64,000 nucleotides of DNA, from contig NZ_CAJAXH010000267.1 of assembly GCF_903946935.1 (NCBI RefSeq), forward strand, positions 1-64,000, given 5' to 3'. This DNA is from an uncultured Thiodictyon sp. (GTDB lineage: Bacteria; Pseudomonadota; Gammaproteobacteria; Chromatiales; Chromatiaceae). The stretch's first letter is position 1. Each line of letters starts with the position of its first letter. The notes beneath the pieces are model-generated. The model saw only the letters and a list, made by a program, of their open reading frames with translations. It was not told the origin of the DNA and did no database searches. Positions 24,961 through 34,652 of this stretch are shown in pieces. Position numbers and translations under genes: made by a program.

Positions 24961-25036
24961 ATCCGGAGGGTTTGGTTTGCGGGCTACCCGCATACCACGG
25001 ACGCTGGCTCTTTCAGGCTTGGACCAGATGAAGGGC

Positions 25037-25088
25037 AAAAAAAAGCACGAACTCTTACCAGATATCCGTAAAAGTTTCGTGCATTTTT
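25037..25088. terminator. Bidirectional intrinsic terminator
   Basis: AAAAAAAAGCACGAA and TTTCGTGCATTTTT flank a hairpin with arms at about 25045-25057 and 25069-25082. The T run on the plus strand serves the dehydrogenase transcript; the A run gives a T run on the minus strand for the tRNA-Glu transcript. Confidence 0.75.
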
Positions 25089-25115
25089 GGCAGCCACAAG
25101 GTAACCACCTGATTT

Positions 25116-25191
25116 TGGCGCTCCCTAGGGGTTTTGAACCCCTGTTACCGACGTGAGAGGCCGGTGTCCTAGACCACTAGACGAAGGGAGC
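25116..25191 (-). tRNA. tRNA-Glu (anticodon CTC)
   Basis: Read on the minus strand, the acceptor stem GCTCCCT pairs with AGGGAGC. The D arm TCGTCTAGTGGTCTAGGAC matches bacterial tRNA-Glu. The anticodon stem-loop CCGGC-CTCTCAC-GTCGG gives anticodon CTC, reading GAG. The T arm is AGGGGTTCAAAACCCCT. CCA is encoded at 25116-25118. Total 76 bases including CCA. Confidence 0.95.
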
Positions 25192-25317
25192 GGTACGCTT
25201 CAAGCGAAGCAGGTATTATACGGAGACTGCGCCGCACCACAAGCGACGGTTACACTATTACGCTCCCGACAGCCACCGGGCACTGTCCAAGCCCTCAAGG
25301 AACCCCTCGATCACGTG

Positions 25318-26679
25318 ATGCAGGAAACCTACCCCAAGGCACCGCACAGCGCGGCAGTCCCGCTGGTCGTGCCCCGCGCCGGGCACAGCATCTCGCGCGC
25401 CAACATCAGCGAGTATGCACTCAAGGTCCTCTACAAGCTGAAACAGGAGGGCTTCGCGGCCCATCTGGTGGGCGGCGGGGTGCGCGACCTCCTGCTCGGC
25501 CATGAGCCCAAGGACTTCGACGTGGCCACCGACGCCACCCCGGAGGAGGTCCGCCAGGTCTTCCGCAACTGTCGCCTGATCGGCCGTCGCTTTCGCCTGG
25601 CCCATGTCCACTTCGGCCAGGAGATCATTGAGGTAGCGACCTTTCGCGGGACCGGGGCGGACGACGACGACGCGGATCGCCAGGTCGAGAACGGCATGAT
25701 CGTGCGCGACAACTCCTACGGGAGCATCGCGGAGGACGCCCTGCGACGTGACTTCACGATCAACGCGCTCTACTACGACATCAGCAACTTCTCGCTGGTC
25801 GACTACGCCGGCGGGCTGGAGGACCTGCGCCTCGGGCAACTGCGCCTGATCGGCCACCCCGAGCAGCGCTATCGGGAGGACCCGGTGCGGATGCTGCGGG
25901 CGGTGCGTTTTGCCTGCAAACTCGGGTTCAAGGTCGAGCAAGGGACCGAGGAGCCCCTGTTCACGCTGGGGCCGCTGCTCGGCGACATCGCCTCCGCCCG
26001 GCTGTTCGACGAGCTGATCAAGATGTTCCACGGGGGCTACGGGCGCGACACCTTCGAGAAGCTGCGCCACTACGGACTCTTCGGCCACCTGTTCCCGGAC
26101 ACCGATGCCGCCCTGGCGCTGGAGGAGGAGTCCTTTCCGGTCACCTTCGTCAGTCGCGGACTGGAAAACACCGACCGGCGCGTCCTGGCCAACAAACCGG
26201 TGGCGCCCTTCTTCCTGTATGCGGTCCTGCTGTGGGAACCGGTGCGCCGACGCTACGAACGACTCCTGGCCAAGGGGGTCGAGGAGTTGGACGCGATCGA
26301 GCGGGCGGGTAGCGAGGTGTGTACGCGCCAACAACCCCTGGTCGCCATCCCCAAGCGCTTCTCACTGCCGATGCGCGAGATCTGGTCGCTCCAGCCGCGC
26401 CTGCTCCAGCGCGACGGCAAGCGCCCGGCCCGCCTGATCGGCCACCCCCGCTTCCGTGCCGCCTATGACTTTCTGATGCTGCGGGCAGAGGCCGGCGAGG
26501 CGGATCGGGAACTCGCCGACTGGTGGACGCGCTTCCAGGAGGCCGACGGGACGCAGCGCACCGCCATGACCGAGGGCGGCACCAAGCGACGGAGGCCCCG
26601 GCGGCGACGCGGGAACGGCATCGGGGCCGACTCGGACCCCGGGAGCGCGCTCGCCGAGGGACCCGATGGCGGCGCCTGA
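25318..26679 (+). CDS. pcnB: Poly(A) polymerase I
   Basis: About 453 residues. HLVGGGVRDLLLGHEPKDFD is the nucleotidyltransferase signature (G-G-x-V-R-D plus D-x-D), followed by RRFRLAHVHFG, RRDFTINALYYD and YREDPVRMLRAVRFA. The basic C-terminal tail (KRRRPRRRRG) is typical of PcnB and separates it from CCA-adding enzymes. It adds 3' poly(A) tails that trigger RNA decay. ATG 25318 (MQETYPK) is chosen; GTG 25315 is also possible. Its 3' end overlaps folK by 14 bases, starting a pcnB-folK-panBCD gene row. Confidence 0.93.
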   Translation: MQETYPKAPHSAAVPLVVPRAGHSISRANISEYALKVLYKLKQEGFAAHLVGGGVRDLLLGHEPKDFDVATDATPEEVRQVFRNCRLIGRRFRLAHVHFGQEIIEVATFRGTGADDDDADRQVENGMIVRDNSYGSIAEDALRRDFTINALYYDISNFSLVDYAGGLEDLRLGQLRLIGHPEQRYREDPVRMLRAVRFACKLGFKVEQGTEEPLFTLGPLLGDIASARLFDELIKMFHGGYGRDTFEKLRHYGLFGHLFPDTDAALALEEESFPVTFVSRGLENTDRRVLANKPVAPFFLYAVLLWEPVRRRYERLLAKGVEELDAIERAGSEVCTRQQPLVAIPKRFSLPMREIWSLQPRLLQRDGKRPARLIGHPRFRAAYDFLMLRAEAGEADRELADWWTRFQEADGTQRTAMTEGGTKRRRPRRRRGNGIGADSDPGSALAEGPDGGA

Positions 26680-27208
26680 GCCTCCGGTGCTGGCCTATAT
26701 CGGGCTCGGCAGCAACCTTGACGACCCGCGCGCCCAGGTCGCCCGCGCCATGGATGAACTGGCGGGGCTCCCCGGCTGCACCCTGGCCGCGCGCTCCTCG
26801 CTCTATGCCACCGCCCCAGTGGGGCCGGTGGCACAGCCGGATTTTGTCAACGCGGTGGTCGCGCTCGCCACCACGCTCGCGCCGCTCGCCTTGCTGGGCG
26901 CCTTGCAGGGGCTGGAGCGCGACCATGGCCGGGTGCGCGACGGGACCCGCTGGGGACCCCGCACCCTGGACCTGGACCTGCTGCTCTTCGGTGACTTACA
27001 GATTCACTTGCCGGGGCTCGTCCTGCCCCATCCGGAGATGAGGCGGCGCGCCTTCGTCCTGGTACCCCTGGCCGAGATTGCGCCAGGGGGCCTGCCGATC
27101 CCCGGCCAGGGGCCGCTCGCCGAGCTGCTCGCCGCCCTGGACGACCGCGACTGGATTCGCCCCGTGTCAACTGGCGCTGGCGCGCCGGGCGCCTTATCCT
27201 CGCGCTAG
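26666..27208 (+). CDS. folK: 6-hydroxymethyl-7,8-dihydropterin pyrophosphokinase
   Basis: 180 residues. YIGLGSNLDDP is the HPPK opening. VAQPDFVNAVVAL and the signature GPRTLDLDLLLFGD with metal-binding aspartates follow, then LPHPEMRRRAFVLVPLAEIAP. The enzyme transfers pyrophosphate from ATP to 6-hydroxymethyl-7,8-dihydropterin in folate synthesis. The gene overlaps pcnB and lies 62 bases before panB. Confidence 0.95.
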   Translation: MAAPEPPVLAYIGLGSNLDDPRAQVARAMDELAGLPGCTLAARSSLYATAPVGPVAQPDFVNAVVALATTLAPLALLGALQGLERDHGRVRDGTRWGPRTLDLDLLLFGDLQIHLPGLVLPHPEMRRRAFVLVPLAEIAPGGLPIPGQGPLAELLAALDDRDWIRPVSTGAGAPGALSSR

Positions 27209-27270
27209 CGGGACGCGCGGACGCGTGCGCGCCGATCCGCAAGCCCCACACCCCACACCTCGGAGCACCC

Positions 27271-28074
27271 ATGTCCGCCAAGCCGATCTCAGTCGCCACC
27301 CTGGCGGCAATGAAGGCCCGGGGAGAGCGCATCTCCTGTCTCACCTGCTACGACGCCAGCTTCGCCCGGCTGCTCGATACCGCCGGGGTCGAGGCGATGC
27401 TGGTAGGCGACTCGCTCGGAATGGTGCTGCAAGGACACGCGACCACGGTGCCGGTCACCATCGAGCAGATGGCCTACCACACCGCCTGCGTAGCCCGCGG
27501 GCGCGAACGCGCACTCTTGATTGCCGACCTGCCCTTCCTGGCCAGTGCCACCCCGGAGCGGGCGCTGGCGAACGCCGCCCGGTTGATGCAGGAGGGCGGC
27601 GCCCAGGTGGTCAAGCTGGAGGGCGGGGGCCACGTGGTGGAGACGATCCGGTGCCTGACCGAACAGGGCGTGCCGGTGTGCGGCCATCTGGGACTGCTGC
27701 CCCAATCGGTCAACCTCATCGGCGGCTACCGCTTTCAGGGGCGCGATGCGGACTCCGCGCAGACCATCAAACGCGACGCCCTGGCCATCCAGGCGGCCGG
27801 CGCCAGCCTGCTGGTGCTCGAATGCGTGCCGGCGGCCCTGGCCCAGGAGATCGGCCAGACGCTCGCGATCCCGGTGATCGGCATCGGCGCCGGGGCCGGG
27901 TGCGACGGCCAGGTGCTGGTCCTCTACGACATCCTGGGTCTCAACCCCAAACGGCCGCCGCGCTTCAGCCGAGACTTCATGCAAGGCCGCGGCTCGATCA
28001 TGGAGGCCGTGGCGGACTATGTGGCAGCGGTCAGGGACGGCACTTTCCCCGGTTCGGCCGAAACGACTTATTGA
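27271..28074 (+). CDS. panB: 3-methyl-2-oxobutanoate hydroxymethyltransferase
   Basis: 267 residues. ISCLTCYDASFARLLD, VGDSLGMVLQGHATT (metal-binding Asp), VKLEGGG, VCGHLGLLPQSVN and LVLECVP with the catalytic glutamate, then IPVIGIGAGAGCDGQVLVLYD. This is the complete PanB TIM barrel that makes ketopantoate from 2-oxoisovalerate and methylene-tetrahydrofolate. It sits between folK and panC, linking folate supply and pantothenate synthesis in one transcript. A GGAG motif precedes ATG 27271. Confidence 0.97.
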   Translation: MSAKPISVATLAAMKARGERISCLTCYDASFARLLDTAGVEAMLVGDSLGMVLQGHATTVPVTIEQMAYHTACVARGRERALLIADLPFLASATPERALANAARLMQEGGAQVVKLEGGGHVVETIRCLTEQGVPVCGHLGLLPQSVNLIGGYRFQGRDADSAQTIKRDALAIQAAGASLLVLECVPAALAQEIGQTLAIPVIGIGAGAGCDGQVLVLYDILGLNPKRPPRFSRDFMQGRGSIMEAVADYVAAVRDGTFPGSAETTY

Positions 28075-28098
28075 ACGACTGAGCGATTGAGCAACAGC

Positions 28099-28953
28099 AT
28101 GGATATCGTCGAAGACCTCAACACCCTGCGGGCCCAGGTCCGCGCCTGGCGCATGGCAGGGGAGCGCATCGCCTTCGTCCCCACCATGGGGAACCTCCAT
28201 GAGGGACACATCACCCTGGTGCGCGAGGCCGGTCAGCGCGCCCGCCGGGTCATCGCGAGCATCTTCGTCAACCCCCTGCAATTCGGCCCCAGCGAAGACC
28301 TGGCGGCCTACCCCCGCACCCCGGAGCGCGATCGGACGCTGCTGGCCGCGGCCGGCTGCGACCTGCTGTTCGCACCCGCGGTGGCGACCATGTATCCTCA
28401 GGGCCAGGAGGCGCAGACCCGGGTCGAGGTCCCCGGGGTCTCGGACCTGCTGTGCGGGGCCAGCCGCCCGGGGCATTTCATCGGGGTGGCGACCGTGGTG
28501 TGCAAGCTATTCAACATGGTCCAGCCGGACCTGGCGCTCTTCGGTGAAAAGGACTTCCAGCAACTCCTGGTCATCCGCCGCCTGGTCGCCGATCTGAACC
28601 TGCCGGTGGAAATCGCCGGTGTCCCCACCGTGCGGGAGCCCGACGGGCTGGCCATGAGCTCGCGCAACGGCTATCTCTCGGCCGCCGAGCGGGCCCAGGC
28701 ACCGGCGCTCTACCAGGCACTGACCGCGGCCGCCCGGGGGCTGGCGGCCGGACGACCGGCCCCGGAGATTGAGTCGGAGGCGGCCGAAATCATTGCCGCA
28801 GCCGGCTTGAGACCCGATTATGTCAGCGTCCGACGGGCCGCGGACCTGGCCGAGCCGGCCGTAAGCGACGCCGAACTGGTGGTGTTGGCAGCGGCCTATC
28901 TCGGCCGGACGCGACTGATCGACAATCTGCGCGTGACGCGCCCGGGCACCTGA
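28099..28953 (+). CDS. panC: Pantothenate synthetase (pantoate-beta-alanine ligase)
   Basis: 284 residues. [17 protein letters not shown] is the ATP-binding nucleotidyltransferase motif (H-x-G-H), then [32 protein letters not shown] and MSSRNGYLS (S-S-R-N). It joins pantoate to beta-alanine. ATG 28099 is taken as the start; a TTG at 28087 is in frame. panD, which supplies beta-alanine, follows 157 bases downstream. Confidence 0.96.
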   Translation: MDIVEDLNTLRAQVRAWRMAGERIAFVPTMGNLHEGHITLVREAGQRARRVIASIFVNPLQFGPSEDLAAYPRTPERDRTLLAAAGCDLLFAPAVATMYPQGQEAQTRVEVPGVSDLLCGASRPGHFIGVATVVCKLFNMVQPDLALFGEKDFQQLLVIRRLVADLNLPVEIAGVPTVREPDGLAMSSRNGYLSAAERAQAPALYQALTAAARGLAAGRPAPEIESEAAEIIAAAGLRPDYVSVRRAADLAEPAVSDAELVVLAAAYLGRTRLIDNLRVTRPGT

Positions 28954-29110
28954 GGGGACCCGCCACCGAACGCCACCGCACGAACAATGATGCAGCGCAG
29001 CAATTCATGCGTTAGAATCGACCCCCAACTGAAATCATACGGGTTTACTCGCGGTTAACCGAGACCCGAGAGCCCATGAGGCCCGAGCGGCTTTTTAGAG
29101 GATCGAGTTG

Positions 29111-29491
29111 ATGCAACTGACCTTACTGAAGTGCAAGCTGCACCGCGCCTGCGTGACCCACGCCGAGGTGGACTACGAGGGCTCCTGCGCCATCGACGAG
29201 GAGCTGCTGCGGCGTGCCGGGATCCGCGAATACGAGCAGATCCAGATCTACAACGTTACCAACGGTGAGCGTTTTACCACCTATGCCATCCGCGCCGAGT
29301 TGGGGTCGCGGGTGATCTCGGTCAACGGGGCAGCGGCACACAAGGCCGCCCCCGGGGATCGGGTCATCATCTGTGCCTATGCCGGCATGAGCGAGGCCGA
29401 GGCGCGGGTCTTCAAGCCCAGCCTGGTCTATCTGGACGAGTGCAATCGCATCATCCGCACCGGCGAGTCGATTCCCGCGCAAGCGGCATGA
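29111..29491 (+). CDS. panD: Aspartate 1-decarboxylase
   Basis: 126 residues. The proenzyme is cleaved between Gly and Ser in YEGSCAID (residues about 23-26) to make the pyruvoyl group. [18 protein letters not shown] and the C-terminal VIICAYAGM are conserved. It makes beta-alanine for PanC. ATG 29111 follows GAGGATCGAG; a TTG at 29108 is adjacent. The gene ends the pan gene row and is followed by a repeat and a strong terminator. Confidence 0.97.
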   Translation: MQLTLLKCKLHRACVTHAEVDYEGSCAIDEELLRRAGIREYEQIQIYNVTNGERFTTYAIRAELGSRVISVNGAAAHKAAPGDRVIICAYAGMSEAEARVFKPSLVYLDECNRIIRTGESIPAQAA

Positions 29492-29541
29492 AGACAGGGA
29501 CTTAGGCTAACGGGCAGCGCGCCCGCACCACCCCTCAAGAT

Positions 29542-29632
29542 GAAAGTGGCGGGCGCCTGACCGTTCCCCCACCCCGCCCTCCACCACGAGGGGGGGGTGG
29601 GAGAATTGGACCGCGCTCCCGGCGCGACTTTC
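29542..29632. repeat. Dispersed repeat family D, copy 1
   Basis: About 91 bases bounded by GAAAGTGGCGGGCGCC and GGCGCGACTTTC, with a GGTGGGAGAATTGGACCGCG core. An inverted relative lies at 53205-53291. The ends are partly complementary to each other, so the unit can fold. Confidence 0.75.
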
Positions 29633-29643
29633 ATGTTGAAGGA

Positions 29644-29682
29644 CACCGCACCCGGGTGCTGCCTGGGTGCGGTGTTTTTTGT
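29644..29682 (+). terminator. Intrinsic terminator after panD
   Basis: A ten-base stem CACCGCACCC / GGGTGCGGTG with an 11-base loop, directly followed by TTTTTT at 29675-29680. It would end the pcnB-folK-panBCD transcript. Confidence 0.9.
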
Positions 29683-29695
29683 TGCCTTGCCGGCC

Positions 29696-29995
29696 CTATT
29701 GCGGGCTGGTCGCCGGGTTCAGCCCGGCCGGATCGGCGGCGATCTCTTCCTCGGTGAGGAAGGTGAAGCCACACTGTTCCGGCGTCAAATTCTCGGCGGC
29801 CGTGCGCGGGTATTTACGGCAACTGGGCGGACGCACATGGTAGACGGCGCAACTGCTCAGGCCCTCCTCGTCGAAACGCAGGAAGGGACAAGGGTAAGGG
29901 AGCTTGCAGCAGGCGCCGCAACGGTTGCACTCGCCCTGCCGGGTGGCGTCGACCGGCAGCAGCGAGGTAGTGAAGCGCTTGACTTTGTTCAGCAC
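29696..29995 (-). CDS. YkgJ-family cysteine cluster protein
   Basis: About 99 residues with the CxCGxCC-type cluster: GECNRCGACCKLPYPCPFL and then SCAVYHVRPPSCRKYPR, typical of the YkgJ/UPF0153 family thought to bind metal, perhaps zinc or an iron-sulfur centre. The start chosen is GTG 29993-29995 because GGAG lies eight bases upstream; the frame continues to an ATG at 30034. Function is unknown. It is convergent with panD. Confidence 0.8.
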   Translation of the reverse strand: MLNKVKRFTTSLLPVDATRQGECNRCGACCKLPYPCPFLRFDEEGLSSCAVYHVRPPSCRKYPRTAAENLTPEQCGFTFLTEEEIAADPAGLNPATSPQ

Positions 29996-30278
29996 GCTAG
30001 GAACTCCTAAGGGCTTGTGACCGCTAAGGGACAAAGCAGGTTAGCGTATACAGTATTAGAAAGGGCCGTGCTTGTCACTCGCTTGCCTCTCAACTAAACC
30101 ATGTTTAATTTTAGGTAGCGGGGGCCGGCACGGCGGCGTGGCTGACGCGGGCACCGTGGCGGCGAGACGAGCGACGCCCAGCGCCACGTCAGCGGCTATT
30201 CGCGTTTTTGTCGGTAAATTGATTTAAGTCATGGCCCCCATCTCACAGACCTGGCCGCACGCGTCCTCGCGCCGCCGC

Positions 30279-30617
30279 TCATCTGTCTGTAATCGTTGCC
30301 TCGGCTTCGTGTTGGGCGGTCTTCTCGTGAAAGGTCCATTGGCCAGGGTATATGGCAGCAACGGTTGCGACCATATTGTGTCCGCCGATATTGCCTTGGA
30401 CTCTCCATTCTTGTGGGTTGACCCGGGTCGCCGTCCCATAGGAATCGAAGCCCGCGATGTGGCCAGTGATGTTGTAGGACCCGTCGCGTACCCGATACAG
30501 CGTGGCGTAGGCCTCTTGACCGCGGATATAACCAGTAAGCTTATAACGGCCGGCGCTGATCTCTTTGATCGTCGCGAAGGATTCGTATCCGTCGACGCGG
30601 CCTATTGCGGTAAACAT
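30279..30617 (-). CDS. Small protein built of four 23-25-residue repeats
   Basis: 112 residues. Four consecutive units align: IGRVDGYESFATIKEI..YKLTG, YIRGQEAYATLYRV..YNITG, HIAGFDSYGTATRV..WRVQG and NIGGHNMVATVAAI..WTF. The consensus is I-x-G-x-x-[SA]-[YFV]-[AG]-T followed by an aromatic and T-G, suggesting a short beta-repeat fold. I do not recognise the family. There is no signal peptide or membrane span. ATG 30615-30617 has no clear ribosome site. It is divergent from zapE with a 17-base gap, which leaves little room for separate promoters. Confidence 0.55.
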   Translation of the reverse strand: MFTAIGRVDGYESFATIKEISAGRYKLTGYIRGQEAYATLYRVRDGSYNITGHIAGFDSYGTATRVNPQEWRVQGNIGGHNMVATVAAIYPGQWTFHEKTAQHEAEATITDR

Positions 30618-30634
30618 GGGGAGTCATTCGTAAG

Positions 30635-31732
30635 GTGTCTGTTCGTTCTGATCATTTTTCCGTGCCTGCCGCCGCGGCCAACTTCACGGCCTTGGACGGC
30701 GTCCAACAGGAGGCGCGTGCGTTGTTTGATGACCTGCGGGTCCGCTTGGCCGACGGCGCCGGGCGGGGACCTCGGCGCGGTTCGTTGAGCCGGCTGTGGG
30801 AGCGCCGCGGCCGTCCTGCGCAAGTCACTGGGGTCTATTTATGGGGTGGTGTGGGTCGCGGCAAGACCTATCTGATGGACTGGTTCTGCGACACCCTGCC
30901 GGGCACGGATAAGCGCCGACTGCATTTTCACCATTTCATGCGTGGCGTCCATGACGCCATGTCGCGGCTGCCCAGCCAACCAGACCCACTGGAGGTGATT
31001 GGCGGTCAGTGGCGACAGGACGTGCGGGTGTTGTGTCTGGACGAGTTCGTCGTTACCGACATCGCCGACGCCATGATCCTGCATCGCTTGCTCGGCGCGC
31101 TGTTTAAGCGCGGCATGACGCTGGTCGTGACCTCCAACACAAGCCCCGAGCGACTCTATCACAACGGCCTGCAGCGACAATTGTTTCTGCCCGCCATCGA
31201 CCTGCTGAAGGCACACACACACGTGTTCGAGCTGGCCGGCGCGGTCGACTATCGACTGCGCACGCTCACGCAAGCCGGGGTATTCTTCGTCGGCGAGGAC
31301 GGAGAGGCCCGGCTTGCCGAACATTATGAACACCTGACGGGCGGGCATGGGGGGGCGGATGAGGGCTTCAGCGTCAACGGACGGACCTTCCCGGCGCGTC
31401 GGGTGGGTCCGGATGTCGCCTGGTTCGACTTCCAGGCGTTGTGTGGGACAGCGCGCGCAGCCGCCGATTATATCGAAATCGCCCGCCTGTTTCACACCGT
31501 GCTGCTGTCCGGGGTGCCGGTGTTGCGGCCGCAGCACGAGGCGGCGGCCAGGCGTTTCGTACACTTGATCGACGAGTTTTACGACCGGCGGATCAAGCTC
31601 GTCATCGCCGCCGAGGCGCCGATCTCGGCACTTTACCCGGGTGGCTTCGTGGACTTCCCCTTTGAGCGCGTACACAGTCGCCTGATCGAGATGCAGTCCC
31701 AGGACTACCTGGCGGCCCCAGGAGCGGAATAA
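30635..31732 (+). CDS. zapE: Cell division protein ZapE (AFG1-family ATPase)
   Basis: 365 residues. YLWGGVGRGKTYLMDWF is Walker A, RLHFHHFM and VLCLDEFVVTDIADAMIL (Walker B) follow, then VVTSNTSPERLYHNGLQR (sensor) and a C-terminal LIDEFYDRRIKL. This is the full AFG1/ZapE P-loop ATPase, which in E. coli associates with the Z-ring at the inner membrane and is related to mitochondrial LACE1. The start is GTG 30635; no ideal ribosome site is seen. Confidence 0.92.
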   Translation: MSVRSDHFSVPAAAANFTALDGVQQEARALFDDLRVRLADGAGRGPRRGSLSRLWERRGRPAQVTGVYLWGGVGRGKTYLMDWFCDTLPGTDKRRLHFHHFMRGVHDAMSRLPSQPDPLEVIGGQWRQDVRVLCLDEFVVTDIADAMILHRLLGALFKRGMTLVVTSNTSPERLYHNGLQRQLFLPAIDLLKAHTHVFELAGAVDYRLRTLTQAGVFFVGEDGEARLAEHYEHLTGGHGGADEGFSVNGRTFPARRVGPDVAWFDFQALCGTARAAADYIEIARLFHTVLLSGVPVLRPQHEAAARRFVHLIDEFYDRRIKLVIAAEAPISALYPGGFVDFPFERVHSRLIEMQSQDYLAAPGAE

Positions 31733-31756
31733 CCGGCAGCGCCGAACCGCGTCCGC

Positions 31757-31813
31757 CTTGATCGTCATTCCGGCCGGGACGCCGGAATCCAGACCAGGGA
31801 TGGCAACCTCTCC
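31757..31813 (-). repeat. Dispersed repeat family A, copy 3 (inverted)
   Basis: 57 bases, reverse complement of the family A unit seen at 4771-4828, 40352-40409 and 63293-63349. It lies between zapE and mtnP. Confidence 0.75.
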
Positions 31814-31885
31814 TTGATGACTGTGACCGGCGAAATAGTGTACCCTCCCCGCCCTGTTGGCAAACACCTTTTCGGAGAACATTCA

Positions 31886-32776
<891 letters not shown>

Positions 32777-32795
32777 TTGTTTCCGGAAGCACCCC

Positions 32796-33323
32796 ATGCC
32801 CATCAAGTCCCGTATTCGCACCGTCCCCCATTACCCCAAACCGGGCGTGATGTTTCGCGACATCACCACCCTGCTCAAGGACCCGGTCGGCTTCCGCATC
32901 ACCATCAATGAGCTGGTCAATCGCTATACCGCCCAGAAGATCGACCGGGTGGCCGGCATTGAGGCGCGCGGCTTTATCCTGGGCGCGGCCCTGGCCTATC
33001 AATTGGGGCTGGGCTTTGTGCCCATTCGCAAGAAGGGCAAGCTGCCGGCCGAGACCGTCGGCCACGACTACGATCTGGAATACGGCACCGACCGCATCGA
33101 GATGCATGTCGATGCGGTCTCCAAGGGCGACCAGGTGCTGCTGGTCGATGACCTGATCGCCACCGGCGGCACCGCCGAGGCGGCCTGCAAGCTGATCGAG
33201 GGCATGGGCGGCGCCATCGTGGAGTGCTGCTTTGTCATCGACCTCCCCGATCTGGGCGGCCGCGCGCGGCTGGAAAAGCACGGCCACAAGGTCTTCTCGC
33301 TGTGCGAGTTCGAAGGCGACTGA
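32796..33323 (+). CDS. apt: Adenine phosphoribosyltransferase
   Basis: 175 residues. [18 protein letters not shown] is the Apt N-terminus, [14 protein letters not shown] and [11 protein letters not shown] form the active-site loops, and [17 protein letters not shown] is the PRPP-binding motif. It converts adenine and PRPP to AMP. Placed 19 bases after mtnP and 7 bases before a purine permease, it forms a salvage operon. Confidence 0.96.
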   Translation: MPIKSRIRTVPHYPKPGVMFRDITTLLKDPVGFRITINELVNRYTAQKIDRVAGIEARGFILGAALAYQLGLGFVPIRKKGKLPAETVGHDYDLEYGTDRIEMHVDAVSKGDQVLLVDDLIATGGTAEAACKLIEGMGGAIVECCFVIDLPDLGGRARLEKHGHKVFSLCEFEGD

Positions 33324-33330
33324 GGTTGCG

Positions 33331-34614
33331 ATGACGCTCTTTGGCCTGCGCGAGGCCGGCACCACGGTCCGCACCGAGGTACTCGCGGGCCTCACGACTT
33401 GGCTCGCCATGGTCTATATCGTGGCGGTCAATCCCAGCATCCTGGCCAGCACCGGCATGGACCAGGGGGCGCTCTTCGTCGCGACCTGCCTAGGCGCCGG
33501 GCTCGCCTCCATCGCGATGGGGCTATACGCCAACCTGCCGCTGGCGCTGGCGCCCGGCATGGGGCTGAACGCCTATTTCGCCTTCGTCGTAGTCGGCGGC
33601 CTGCATATTCCCTGGCAGGTGGCGCTGGGTGCGGTCTTCCTGTCCGGTGTGCTATTCCTGATCGTCTCGCTCCTGCGCCTGCGCGAATGGCTGATCAACA
33701 GCATTCCGCTCTCACTCAAGCTGGGTATTGGCGCCGGCATCGGCTTCTTTCTGGCGCTGATCGGGCTGGAGCACATGGGTGTCGTGGCCGCAAACCCAGC
33801 CACCTATGTAACACTGGGCGATCTCGGCAACCCCGCGACCCTCCTGGCCTGCGTCGGCTTCGTGGCAATGGCGGCGCTGGCGGCGCGCGGTATTGCCGCC
33901 GCGGTCCTGATCGGGATTCTCGCCACCGCCGCGGCCGGCATCCCACTCGGGATGACGACCTTCCACGGCGTGATCGCACCGCCGCCCTCGCTCATGCCGA
34001 CCTTGTTCCAGATGGACATCCCCGGTGCGCTCAACCTGGGCCTGATCAGCATCGTGCTGACCTTCTTCCTGATCGACGTGCTGGACAATGCCGGCACGCT
34101 GATCGCGGTCACGCATCGGGCCGGGCTGATGCGCCCGGATGGCACGGTGCCGCGCCTACGCCAAGCGCTGACCGCGGATTCGGGCGGCGCCATGCTCGGC
34201 GCGGCGCTCGGCACCTCCACCGTCTGCGGCTATATCGAGAGCGCGGCCGGCATCCAAGCGGGCGGGCGCACTGGCCTCACTGCCGTGGTAACGGGCGTGC
34301 TATTCCTGGCGACGCTATTTTTCGCCCCGCTGGCCCTGTCACTACCCGAGTTCGCGACCGCCCCCGCACTGGTCTTCGTTGCGTGCCTGATGGCCGGAGC
34401 ACTGCGCGGGCTCAATTGGGACGAACTGACCGACTATCTGCCCGCGGTGGTCACTGCGCTGGCAGTGCCCTTCACCTTTTCGATCGCCGCCGGCATCGGT
34501 ATCGGCTTCATCGTCCATGCGCTGGTGAAGACCCTGGCCGGCCGCCCGCGCGAGGTGGGCGGCGCGGTCTGGCTGATCGCCGCGGCCTCGGCGGTGAAGT
34601 TTGCCATCCAGTGA
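33331..34614 (+). CDS. NCS2-family purine permease (AzgA/GhxP-like)
   Basis: 427 residues, about 12-14 membrane spans. TEVLAGLTTWLAMVYIVAVNP is split over the first helix and is typical of the AzgA-like branch of NCS2. LALAPGMGLNAYFAF, LIDVLDNAGTLIAV and the motif GTSTVCGYIESAAGIQAGGRTGL (around residues 288-310) follow. These carriers take up adenine, guanine or hypoxanthine with protons. Its place after apt suggests adenine or hypoxanthine uptake. ATG 33331 has a GAGG upstream. Confidence 0.93.
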   Translation: MTLFGLREAGTTVRTEVLAGLTTWLAMVYIVAVNPSILASTGMDQGALFVATCLGAGLASIAMGLYANLPLALAPGMGLNAYFAFVVVGGLHIPWQVALGAVFLSGVLFLIVSLLRLREWLINSIPLSLKLGIGAGIGFFLALIGLEHMGVVAANPATYVTLGDLGNPATLLACVGFVAMAALAARGIAAAVLIGILATAAAGIPLGMTTFHGVIAPPPSLMPTLFQMDIPGALNLGLISIVLTFFLIDVLDNAGTLIAVTHRAGLMRPDGTVPRLRQALTADSGGAMLGAALGTSTVCGYIESAAGIQAGGRTGLTAVVTGVLFLATLFFAPLALSLPEFATAPALVFVACLMAGALRGLNWDELTDYLPAVVTALAVPFTFSIAAGIGIGFIVHALVKTLAGRPREVGGAVWLIAAASAVKFAIQ

Positions 34615-34652
34615 AGTGTCCTTCGTACCCTTGAGGTACAGGCTTCCAGCGC

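Noticed and set aside
25201-25317. Extending pcnB upstream to 25153
   Set aside because: The extension would overlap the tRNA-Glu gene on the other strand; family homology begins after ATG 25318.
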